Translations under genes and position numbers: made by a program
The notes under the pieces: generated by a model
Database searches by the model: none
What the model was told of the DNA's origin: nothing
Seen by the model: the letters and a program-made list of their open reading frames with translations, nothing else
In this document: positions 1 through 5,267 of the stretch, in pieces
Position numbering within the stretch: the first letter of the stretch is position 1
How the letters are laid out: each line of letters starts with the position of its first letter
From: Bacteroidota bacterium
GTDB taxonomy: Bacteria; Bacteroidota; Bacteroidia; Flavobacteriales; Flavobacteriaceae
Assembly (NCBI GenBank): GCA_006227965.1
Contig: SBFL01000281.1
Coordinates: 1 to 5,267 of the forward strand
Length of the DNA: 5,267 nt
Direction of reading: 5' to 3'

Positions 1-99
1 CCTGTAAAAAAAGTCTTTTTTCCAGGCGGAAGGCAATAGATCTGCAGGTGAAACCTTAGCGAAGAACGGGCGGGTCTTGTCCCAGGGATGGGCAGGCAT
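1..99 (-). CDS. Possible partial gene of unknown function, running off the left edge
   Basis: An open frame starts at an ATG (positions 97-99, minus strand) and stays open for 33 codons to the window edge. The peptide begins MPAHPWDKTRPFF and includes SAWKKDFFYR. I do not recognise the family. In its favour: no stop codon up to the edge, codons ending in G or C about as often as expected for this genome (19 of 33), a protein-like composition, and the same direction as the DUF6090 gene upstream. Against it: it is very short, there is no clear ribosome binding site, and the frame upstream of the ATG closes at a stop at 157-159. A second minus frame is also open here but has no good start. The 3' part lies outside the window, so this is a weak call. 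Confidence 0.3.
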   Translation of the reverse strand, partial: MPAHPWDKTRPFFAKVSPADLLPSAWKKDFFYR

Positions 100-135
100 A
101 TGCGAGGTTCTATTTACTGTAATTTGCTCCTGTTT

Positions 136-150
136 GGACCTTGGAGGTCC
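136..150. other. Small perfect hairpin, possible weak terminator element
   Basis: GGACCT (136-141) and AGGTCC (145-150) are perfect inverted arms around a 3-nt TGG loop. The hairpin lies about 95 bp beyond the stop codon of the minus-strand DUF6090 gene. Neither side carries a T-run, so it does not meet the usual description of an intrinsic terminator. It could be a transcript-end or processing hairpin, or chance. Confidence 0.2.
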
Positions 151-167
151 GGCCCTCTATCACACAG

Positions 168-179
168 GTTTTGCAAAAC
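168..179. other. 12-bp perfect palindrome in a non-coding gap
   Basis: GTTTTGCAAAAC is a perfect 12-bp palindrome in the gap between the DUF6090 gene and the possible gene at the left edge. A palindrome of this size could be an operator for a dimeric regulator in front of the edge gene. No regulator is encoded nearby and there is no second copy in the window, so this rests on symmetry alone. Confidence 0.15.
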
Positions 180-244
180 GGACTTCCCTGAAAATGCTCC
201 CTCCCGGGATTCCTTTTTCCGGCAGCCTAAGATGGGGAATTTCT

Positions 245-982
245 TTAGGGATGCTGACGCAGATTCAATTCGGTGTTCAGGAGTTTCAGGATGGTATCGT
301 TGTGTTCGGTGAGCCATTCGAGGCGTATCCTGGCATTTTGGGTATTCCACAAACGGTCCACGGAGGCGTTTTGAAACTCCCGGTCCCGGAGGAACCCAAG
401 CGAATCAGAGCTGAACTTTTCCTGATTGTAATCACTTTCACTTGCGATAAGGGGGATATAGCGCTGTCGGATTTTGTGTTGCCCAGCCGTGATGTCCTTC
501 AAGGTGTTTTCCAGCTCTTTGTATTGACTGAAGGTAGCCGGGAAAGACATCACGGCAAGTTTGAGCTGGTTGTTGGTTATGGGCTCAAGGTCCAAACCGT
601 ATTCGGCGGAGGTATTTGTGTGGAGCAATTCCAGGGTTGGGGTCCAGAGATTGTCGATAGAGTCAAATATGGAAGAGGCGGGCAAAGTAGCCTTCGGACC
701 AGTGTTTCTGAGGGCTACATCAATATTTTCCAGCACCCTTTGATAGTCGCGCCTTGAAGAGCTCAGTATCAATTTGTTCGTATTGAAGTCCTCAACCAGT
801 TGCTCCAGGAGCCGTATTTCTTCTCTATCTTCTTTGCGGACCTCGTTCCAGTTATCCACCTGCAGAGCGATCAGGATACCCAGGATAAGCAGCAGGAATT
901 CCCCGAAGGCATAAAGGATGTACCTGCTGTATTTTCCCTTTATCATCAGATTTCGCTTTTCGTTCTTAAGGAGATTGCTCAT
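245..982 (-). CDS. DUF6090 family single-pass membrane protein
   Basis: A 245-aa protein of unknown function. Residues 1-20 are short and basic. A hydrophobic segment at about 21-42 follows, with the family-like pattern GEFLLLILGILIALQVDNWNE, which places an acidic residue (Glu28) inside the membrane segment and ends in the NWNE motif. The rest (about 43-245) is soluble, mostly helical, rich in charged residues and leucine, with heptad-like stretches near 50-80 and at the C-terminus. The basic N-terminus suggests N-in topology with the helical part in the periplasm (inference). I chose the ATG at 980-982 over the internal Met13 because it gives the usual spacing of about 20 residues before the membrane segment. 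The stop is TAA. Length fits what I recall for the family. It is divergently oriented to guaA. No catalytic motif is visible, and the family assignment is by recognition of the N-terminal motif. Confidence 0.85.
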   Translation of the reverse strand: MSNLLKNEKRNLMIKGKYSRYILYAFGEFLLLILGILIALQVDNWNEVRKEDREEIRLLEQLVEDFNTNKLILSSSRRDYQRVLENIDVALRNTGPKATLPASSIFDSIDNLWTPTLELLHTNTSAEYGLDLEPITNNQLKLAVMSFPATFSQYKELENTLKDITAGQHKIRQRYIPLIASESDYNQEKFSSDSLGFLRDREFQNASVDRLWNTQNARIRLEWLTEHNDTILKLLNTELNLRQHP

Positions 983-1024
983 AACCCCGGAGGTTTATAG
1001 AAGGAGGACTGCCAAATCCCGACT

Positions 1025-1058
1025 TAAAGATAGTTTAATTCAAAAATCTCGGAGCAAA
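1025..1058 (-). promoter_or_regulatory. Candidate Bacteroidetes-type promoter for the DUF6090 gene
   Basis: On the minus strand, TTTG (1055-1058) is followed after 22 nt by TATCTTTA (1025-1032). The latter matches 7 of 8 positions of the Bacteroidetes -7 element TAnnTTTG. The spacing lies within the TTG-N17-23-TAnnTTTG range reported for flavobacteria. It would give a leader of roughly 35 nt before the ATG at 982, which is reasonable. The final G of the element is missing, and such short motifs occur by chance in AT-rich gaps. Confidence 0.35.
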
Positions 1059-1087
1059 TCAGTCCATCTTTAGTATCCTAAATCTCT

Positions 1088-1140
1088 AACCTTGAACTTT
1101 GAACAAGCGTACTGCCCACTGCCAACTGCCACTGCCAACT
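1088..1140 (+). repeat. 53-bp direct repeat, copy 1
   Basis: This copy matches 1268-1320 at 51 of 53 positions; the differences are G/A at 1107/1287 and at 1134/1314. It is modular: two 7-bp units (CCTTGAA, CTTTGAA) at 1090-1103, a short linker ending ACAAGCGT, then an ACTGCC-type array with units starting at 1111, 1118, 1125 and 1131. It is entirely non-coding. Confidence 0.95.
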
Positions 1141-1160
1141 CTTTCCAAGTCTTCAGTAAG

Positions 1161-1190
1161 CAGTACCAGTCGGCAGTACCAGTCGGCAGT
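1161..1190 (+). repeat. 13-bp tandem repeat, inverted ACTG-family array
   Basis: The unit CAGTACCAGTCGG occurs twice in full (1161-1173, 1174-1186) and is followed by CAGT. Read on the minus strand, the array becomes ACTGCCG / ACTGGT units, the same family as the ACTGCC arrays of the flanking direct repeats but in opposite orientation. AGTCGGCAGT (1181-1190) can pair with ACTGCCAACT (1131-1140) at 9 of 10 positions, so the first repeat and this array could fold together. Confidence 0.9.
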
Positions 1191-1255
1191 TAGTCCCATT
1201 AATCCCTTTAACCTTAAGGATTACAGGTGAGTAATATTGTGTCACTTACCCTGAC

Positions 1256-1283
1256 CCTTGAACCTTGAACCTTGAACTTTGAA
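1256..1283 (+). repeat. CCTTGAA heptamer tandem repeat, four copies
   Basis: Three exact CCTTGAA units (1256-1262, 1263-1269, 1270-1276) are followed by one CTTTGAA unit (1277-1283). The equivalent place in the first 53-bp repeat has only two units (1090-1103). The two loci thus differ by whole 7-bp units, as expected if copy number changes by strand slippage. Confidence 0.9.
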
Positions 1284-1320
1284 CAAACGTACTGCCCACT
1301 GCCAACTGCCACTACCAACT
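1268..1320 (+). repeat. 53-bp direct repeat, copy 2
   Basis: This is the second copy of the repeat at 1088-1140, offset by exactly 180 bp, with 51 of 53 identical positions. It is preceded by extra CCTTGAA units that copy 1 lacks. It ends 81 bp before the guaA start codon. The module order (CCTTGAA units, ACAAACGT linker, ACTGCC-type units) is the same as in copy 1. Confidence 0.95.
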
Positions 1321-1401
1321 ACAACAAGGACCTCTTGATAACCTGAAGATAAATATTGATCTTACGCCTGAAAGGGTTGTTGCATTTTACTATTTTTGGC
1401 C

Positions 1402-2931
1402 ATGCAAAATAACGTCCTGATCCTCGATTTCGGTTCCCAGTATACCCAGTTGATTGCCAGACGCGTCAGGGAGCTGAATATTTTCTGTGAAATCAAGCCA
1501 TTTAACAACCTCCCGGAAGACCTCTCCCAGTACAAGGCGGTTATCCTGTCCGGGTCTCCGTCCTCCGTGCGTTCGGATGAAGCACCACATCCCGACCTCA
1601 GCGCGATCCGGGGGCACAAGCCCATCCTGGCCATCTGCTACGGGGCCCAGTACATAGCCCACTTCAGCGGGGGCAATGTAGCTCCTTCAAATACGCGGGA
1701 ATACGGACGGGCGCGGCTGTCCCATATCTGTCCGGGCCCCTTCTTCAGAGATGTCCCGAAGGACACCCAGGTTTGGATGAGTCACAGCGATACCATTCAG
1801 AAGCTGCCGGAAGGGGCCGAACTCCTGGCAAGTACACATGATGTGGAAAACGCGGCCTACAAGATTGAATCTGAAAAGATCTACGGCATACAGTTCCATC
1901 CGGAGGTTTACCACACCACGGAAGGGAAGCGCATTCTTGAAAATTTCCTGGTAGACATTGCAGGACTAGAGCAGACCTGGACCCCTGCTGCCTTTGTGGA
2001 AACCACCATAGAGGAACTCAGGAAAAAGATCGGGGATGAAAAAGTAATCCTGGGTCTCTCAGGGGGCGTGGATTCCACGGTAGCTGCCGTCCTGCTGCAC
2101 AGGGCTATTGGCAAGCACCTGCACTGTATTTTCGTAAACAATGGCCTGTTGCGCAAAAATGAATTCAATGAAGTGCTTCACCAGTACGAGCATATGGGCT
2201 TGAACATCAAAGGGGTGGATGCTTCGGATCGCTTTTTGGATGCGCTGCAGGGAGAGTCTGACCCTGAAAAGAAGCGCAAGATAATAGGACGGGTGTTCAT
2301 CGAGGTATTTGATGATGAGTCCCATAAAGTGGAAGACGCCAAATGGCTGGGTCAGGGGACTATTTATCCCGATGTGATCGAATCTGTTTCCGCCACAGGC
2401 GGGCCATCGGCAACTATCAAGAGCCATCACAACGTAGGCGGGCTTCCGGATTTTATGAAACTGAAGGTAGTAGAACCCCTGAAGATGTTGTTCAAGGATG
2501 AAGTGCGCCGGGTGGGTACCAGTCTGGGGATCCCGGAAGAACGGCTTGGAAGGCATCCGTTTCCAGGTCCTGGTTTGGCCATCCGGATCCTCGGGGACAT
2601 CACCCGGGATAAGGTGTCCCTCCTGCAGGAGGTTGACCATATTTTTATAACCGGCCTTATGGAATGGGGCCTGTACGACAAGATTTGGCAGGCAGGGGCC
2701 ATACTGCTGCCGGTTCAGAGTGTTGGGGTTATGGGGGATGAACGCACTTATGAAAAATGCGTAGTTTTAAGGGCTGTGGAGAGTACGGACGGCATGACTG
2801 CGGACTGGGTCCACCTGCCCTATGATTTTATGCAGAAGATCTCCAATGATATCATAAACAAAGTCCCGGGCGTGAACCGGGTTGTTTACGATATCAGCTC
2901 CAAACCGCCTGCCACCATTGAATGGGAATAG
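1402..2931 (+). CDS. guaA: GMP synthase (glutamine-hydrolysing)
   Basis: A 509-aa cytoplasmic enzyme that converts XMP to GMP using ATP and glutamine, the last step of guanine nucleotide synthesis. The N-terminal class I glutamine amidotransferase domain (about 4-190) shows the nucleophile Cys79 in ICYGAQ and His166/Glu168 in QFHPEV. The ATP pyrophosphatase domain (about 195-385) has the PP-loop GLSGGVDST at 218-226. The dimerisation domain (about 385-509) carries [14 protein letters not shown] (385-398) and ends in the typical IEWE. All expected catalytic residues are present and the length is normal for the family. I chose the ATG at 1402; an in-frame TTG at 1396 would add two residues (MA) and is less likely, because homologues I recall begin just before [12 protein letters not shown]. 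There is no Shine-Dalgarno sequence, as is common in Bacteroidetes. It heads a probable operon, with the next start 2 nt after its TAG. Confidence 0.98.
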   Translation: MQNNVLILDFGSQYTQLIARRVRELNIFCEIKPFNNLPEDLSQYKAVILSGSPSSVRSDEAPHPDLSAIRGHKPILAICYGAQYIAHFSGGNVAPSNTREYGRARLSHICPGPFFRDVPKDTQVWMSHSDTIQKLPEGAELLASTHDVENAAYKIESEKIYGIQFHPEVYHTTEGKRILENFLVDIAGLEQTWTPAAFVETTIEELRKKIGDEKVILGLSGGVDSTVAAVLLHRAIGKHLHCIFVNNGLLRKNEFNEVLHQYEHMGLNIKGVDASDRFLDALQGESDPEKKRKIIGRVFIEVFDDESHKVEDAKWLGQGTIYPDVIESVSATGGPSATIKSHHNVGGLPDFMKLKVVEPLKMLFKDEVRRVGTSLGIPEERLGRHPFPGPGLAIRILGDITRDKVSLLQEVDHIFITGLMEWGLYDKIWQAGAILLPVQSVGVMGDERTYEKCVVLRAVESTDGMTADWVHLPYDFMQKISNDIINKVPGVNRVVYDISSKPPATIEWE

Positions 2932-2933
2932 TT

Positions 2934-5081
2934 ATGAATTTTGCTGTTAAATGGATTTTGATGGGTTGTTTCCTGCTGGCCTTCGGTTGCAAGGCTCAGG
3001 CGCAACAATTCAAAACGCATTCAGTACAACGGGGGGAGACCCTGGAATCGGTGGCACGTTTGTACCAGGTGACCACCGAAGACCTGCTGAAATACAACAA
3101 GGAACTGCAGGCAGGCAGGCCACTGGCGCCCAATACCATTCTGGTGGTCCCTATTCCCGAAAAGCAGACCGAAATTTATGATCGCCCCCAGCAGGTTGCA
3201 GGGGAATCCACCGGACAACCGGAACCCATCGGTTTTCAGACCCACAGGGTTCGCAGGAAGGAAACCCTTTTTAGCATCTCCAGGCGCTATGAGATACCTG
3301 AGGAGCTTATAAAGCGATACAACCCAGAACTCTATTCCCGCACCCTGCAGGGGGGTATGGTGCTCCGCATCCCCAGGTACCCGGCCGGGTGGGTATCCCG
3401 GTCAGCTGAAGAAGGACCGCAGCTGATCTCCTACGAGGTCCAACCGAAGGAAACGCGCTGGAGCATTGCCTATAAATACAATATCACTGTTGACAGCCTG
3501 TTGAAGCTCAATCCCGGGCTGCCGGCCAATACAAGTTACCTGGCGGCCGGTCAGGAGCTTAAATTGCCAAAACCTGCGGGTGCTGATGTGGGGCAGAAGG
3601 ATACCCGTCTGTATGTCTCCTATACCGTCCCTCCCCAAAAGACACTGTTTAGCCTGAGCCAGGAATACGGGATCCCAAGGGAAGAGATCCTGCGGCTGAA
3701 CCCTGAAATAGTGGAGCGCGGAAACCTGCAGGAGGGCATGGTGCTGAGGTTGCCCGAGAAAAAACCGGATACCGTGGGTCAGGGCAGTGCCTTTGTCTAT
3801 TACGAGGTCCGTCCAAAGCAAACCGAATATTCCCTTTCCCGGAAACTGGGCCTGGGATACGCGGATCTGATGGCCCTGAACCCCCAGCTGGCCCGTGGAC
3901 TTCAGGCCGGAATGGTCCTTAAAATCCCCCGGGAGAAAGCCGGGAACCTCGAAGTCAAAAATGACCTTATCCTCGAGACCTTTGACCTGAGGGACAGCAT
4001 AAACCCGCGGCATATACCGAAACTCCTGGTGCTGCTCCCCTTCAGGCTGGACCGCCTTGACCTGGCTGACACATTAGGCACCCAGAAACGAATTGAGCAG
4101 AACAATGCCCTGCAGTACAGCCTGGGCCTGTATTCCGGCCTTTTGGTTGCCCTGGATTCCATTGCGGACCTTGGGGTGTCCGTGGAGGTAAAGACCTTTG
4201 ATACCCAGCTAAGTACGGAACGGGTAAAAATCCTGATGAAGCAGGAAGACCTGAGCACATACAGTGCCATTTTGGGGCCCCTTGCCCCGGAGGCCATAAA
4301 GGAGGTCGCCGGCATCGCACAACAGCTGGACCTTCCTGTGGTTGCCCCCCTGCCTGTCGGACAGGAACTTTCCCTGGACAACCTTTTTTATTCCTATACT
4401 CCGGAGGGCCGGCTCAGGGAACATATGCTGCGTTTTATGGAGCAGCAGGTGACAGACCAGAAAATCCTGGTTATCTCCGATCAGAAAAACAAGGATGCGG
4501 AATCGAGGATCCTCGAGACGTTCCCGGGAGCTGATTTGGTGGAGCTTAAGGAAGAAGAAGAGAACATATCCCTGGACAGGGAGCAATTCATCACGCAACT
4601 TTCCCAGGAAACCGACAACTGGATCTTCGTGGAGACCGACGACTTTAAAATTGCCTCCAGCGTCAGTTCCATACTGAACTCGGCAAATTCGGATACCACG
4701 CGAATCCGGATGTTTACCACTCATAAGAACCGGGCTTTTGAAAACGAGGTGATTTCCGTGCCCCATCTGTCCAACCTGAAATTTACGTTCCCCTCGGTAA
4801 CCAGTGAGGGCAGTACGGATGCTTTTATCAGGAGGTACCGCAGCCGTTTCAAAGGGGACCCTGACCGCTATGCCATACGTGGTTTTGATCTGGGCATGGA
4901 CCTGTTGCTCCGGCTGGCCTACAAGCTCGATCTGTTCCAGGCAGCCGACCAGATCGGGGAACTCCAATACAGCGGGAACAGGTTCAATTACTGGAAAGGC
5001 TGGAATTCGGGCTACGTTAATACGGCAGCCTACATCCTGATGTACGAAGACCTTCAAATCAAAGAAATAGGAGATCCATGA
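2934..5081 (+). CDS. Secreted five-LysM protein with a type-1 periplasmic-binding-protein-like domain
   Basis: A 715-aa exported envelope protein. Residues 1-23 form a signal peptide: Lys6, a hydrophobic core, and likely type I cleavage after AQA (21-23). Cys19 in AFGC makes a lipoprotein signal conceivable, but the lipobox is poor. Five LysM modules follow at about 26-75, 101-148, 164-213, 227-275 and 287-333, then a linker. Residues about 362-715 resemble the type-1 periplasmic binding fold of amino-acid ABC receptors and LpoA, with KLLVLLPF, YSGLLVALDSI (400-410), VKTFDT and AILGPLAPEA (445-454). LysM domains bind N-acetylglucosamine polymers such as peptidoglycan, so a wall-bound sensor or scaffold is inferred. 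No permease or ATPase gene is adjacent, which argues against a transport receptor. I prefer the ATG at 2934, 2 nt after the guaA stop; an ATG at 2922 would overlap guaA by 10 bp and put four residues ahead of the signal peptide. The stop TGA overlaps the next gene's ATG. Confidence 0.9.
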   Translation: MNFAVKWILMGCFLLAFGCKAQAQQFKTHSVQRGETLESVARLYQVTTEDLLKYNKELQAGRPLAPNTILVVPIPEKQTEIYDRPQQVAGESTGQPEPIGFQTHRVRRKETLFSISRRYEIPEELIKRYNPELYSRTLQGGMVLRIPRYPAGWVSRSAEEGPQLISYEVQPKETRWSIAYKYNITVDSLLKLNPGLPANTSYLAAGQELKLPKPAGADVGQKDTRLYVSYTVPPQKTLFSLSQEYGIPREEILRLNPEIVERGNLQEGMVLRLPEKKPDTVGQGSAFVYYEVRPKQTEYSLSRKLGLGYADLMALNPQLARGLQAGMVLKIPREKAGNLEVKNDLILETFDLRDSINPRHIPKLLVLLPFRLDRLDLADTLGTQKRIEQNNALQYSLGLYSGLLVALDSIADLGVSVEVKTFDTQLSTERVKILMKQEDLSTYSAILGPLAPEAIKEVAGIAQQLDLPVVAPLPVGQELSLDNLFYSYTPEGRLREHMLRFMEQQVTDQKILVISDQKNKDAESRILETFPGADLVELKEEEENISLDREQFITQLSQETDNWIFVETDDFKIASSVSSILNSANSDTTRIRMFTTHKNRAFENEVISVPHLSNLKFTFPSVTSEGSTDAFIRRYRSRFKGDPDRYAIRGFDLGMDLLLRLAYKLDLFQAADQIGELQYSGNRFNYWKGWNSGYVNTAAYILMYEDLQIKEIGDP
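3009..3932 (+). repeat. Five tandem LysM modules within the envelope protein
   Basis: Five modules of about 47-50 residues share the pattern YxV...ET/KT..S(I/L/V)(A/S)..Y.(I/V)....L...NP.L......G..L.(I/L)P. Only module 1 keeps a G-E-T turn (RGETL). The others read RKETL, PKETR, PQKTL and PKQTE, so the canonical GDT-like turn decays towards the C-terminal side. The NP motif is kept in modules 2-5; module 1 has NK. Modules differ enough in DNA sequence that recent duplication is unlikely. Confidence 0.88.
5069..5073 (+). promoter_or_regulatory. Shine-Dalgarno-like site for the OsmC-family gene
   Basis: AGGAG ends 4 nt before the ATG at 5078, inside the last codons of the LysM protein gene. The two upstream genes of this unit lack a clear Shine-Dalgarno site. 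The motif supports the ATG start and reinitiation at the ATGA overlap, although ribosomes of this phylum generally rely little on such sites. Confidence 0.45.
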
Positions 5082-5267
5082 CTTCAAAAGTAGTATACAG
5101 GGGTAAACTGCGCACGGAATGCACTCATCTGAGGTCCGGCAACCATTTTTTTACGGATGCCCCTGTTGACAACCATGGGTTAGGCCAGGCTTTCAGCCCC
5201 ACGGATACCATTGCCACCGGTCTTGCCAGTTGTATGCTTACGATGATGGGGATTCGCTACGGGGATG
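5078..5267 (+). CDS. OsmC/Ohr family protein, N-terminal part, cut by the right edge
   Basis: The first 63 codons are present. The peptide starts MTSKVVYRGKLRTECTH and contains DAPVDNHG (27-34), AFSPTDTIATGLASCM (38-53) and MMGIRYGD. SPTD followed by a helix with ASCM is the OsmC-family signature, and Cys52 is the likely first of the two redox cysteines. The second cysteine should lie beyond the edge and cannot be checked. Family members reduce organic or fatty-acid hydroperoxides, or act in osmotic or oxidative stress; the subgroup here is closer to the general OsmC/YhfA-like type than to classical Ohr (inference). The ATG overlaps the TGA of the LysM gene by 4 bp, which indicates translational coupling. 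Confidence 0.92.
   Translation, partial: MTSKVVYRGKLRTECTHLRSGNHFFTDAPVDNHGLGQAFSPTDTIATGLASCMLTMMGIRYGD

Larger units (their letters stand above)
983..1401. other. Divergent intergenic region with repeat arrays and no gene
   Basis: This 419-bp gap separates the minus-strand DUF6090 gene from plus-strand guaA, so promoters for both should lie here. I found no convincing coding frame. It holds a promoter candidate for the DUF6090 gene (1025-1058), two near-identical 53-bp direct repeats (1088-1140, 1268-1320), an inverted-orientation 13-bp tandem repeat (1161-1190), and a palindrome CCTTAAGG at 1212-1219. The last 80 bp before guaA hold no repeat. I saw no purine riboswitch core motifs. Confidence 0.8.

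Noticed and set aside
1..26. Inverted repeat with A6/T6 arms (CCTG...CAGG ends), resembling a bidirectional terminator
   Set aside because: The stem is mostly A-T with a mismatch at T5/C22, and the A and T runs may simply be Lys-Lys and Phe-Phe codons of the possible minus-strand gene. It lies at the window edge with no gene end known to need it.
77..757. Long plus-strand open frame of 226 codons
   Set aside because: It lies mostly opposite the DUF6090 gene, whose N-terminal membrane motif is recognisable. The plus-strand product has no family resemblance and is a shadow frame.
1088..1320. CRISPR array, from regularly spaced repeats
   Set aside because: There are only two long copies with a 127-bp separation, internal heptamer structure, no comparable spacer series, and no cas genes nearby.
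983..1401. Purine riboswitch or other leader control of guaA
   Set aside because: I could not find the conserved core of a purine riboswitch, nor a terminator/anti-terminator pair ahead of the ATG. The notable structure here is repetitive rather than riboswitch-like.
2952..2990. Lipoprotein signal with Cys19 of the LysM protein as the lipidated residue
   Set aside because: The residues before Cys19 are A-F-G. The bulky Phe at -2 and the lack of Leu at -3 do not fit the usual lipobox, while a type I cleavage after AQA at residue 23 fits well. It is kept only as an alternative.
4209..5087. 292-codon minus-strand open frame opposite the LysM protein gene
   Set aside because: It is fully antisense to a well-supported domain, resembles no family, and its reading frame is explained by the GC-rich third positions of the real gene. 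Similar antisense frames occur over guaA (2059-2640) and the LysM region (3402-4013).

Overview
The window looks like chromosomal DNA from a marine-type Flavobacteriia (Bacteroidetes) of fairly balanced to GC-rich base composition. The evidence is a DUF6090-type single-pass membrane protein (a family I know only from Bacteroidetes), a flavobacterial-style GuaA, start sites that mostly lack a Shine-Dalgarno sequence, and a TTTG/TAnnTTTG-like promoter candidate. I cannot fix the genus from sequence alone.

Layout. Positions 1-99 may hold the first 33 codons of an unrecognised minus-strand gene that runs off the left edge. Positions 100-244 are a short non-coding stretch with a small hairpin and a 12-bp palindrome. 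Positions 245-982 (minus) encode a 245-aa DUF6090 family protein. Positions 983-1401 are a divergent intergenic region. It carries two 53-bp direct repeats exactly 180 bp apart, built from CCTTGAA heptamers followed by ACTGCC-type heptamers, and between them a 13-bp tandem repeat of the same ACTG family in the opposite orientation. Positions 1402-2931 (plus) are guaA (GMP synthase). Positions 2934-5081 (plus) encode a secreted protein with five LysM modules and a C-terminal type-1 periplasmic-binding-protein-like domain. Positions 5078-5267 (plus) are the first 63 codons of an OsmC-family protein cut by the right edge.

The three plus-strand genes form a tight operon-like unit: 2 nt between guaA and the LysM gene, and a 4-bp ATGA overlap between the LysM gene and the OsmC gene. 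They join guanine nucleotide synthesis, a putative cell-wall-binding envelope protein, and a likely peroxide/thiol-stress protein. No shared pathway is evident, so the linkage may reflect growth-related co-expression. No rRNA, tRNA, CRISPR array, transposase or phage gene was seen. The parts least explained by standard annotation are the repeat-rich intergenic region and the LysM/binding-protein fusion.
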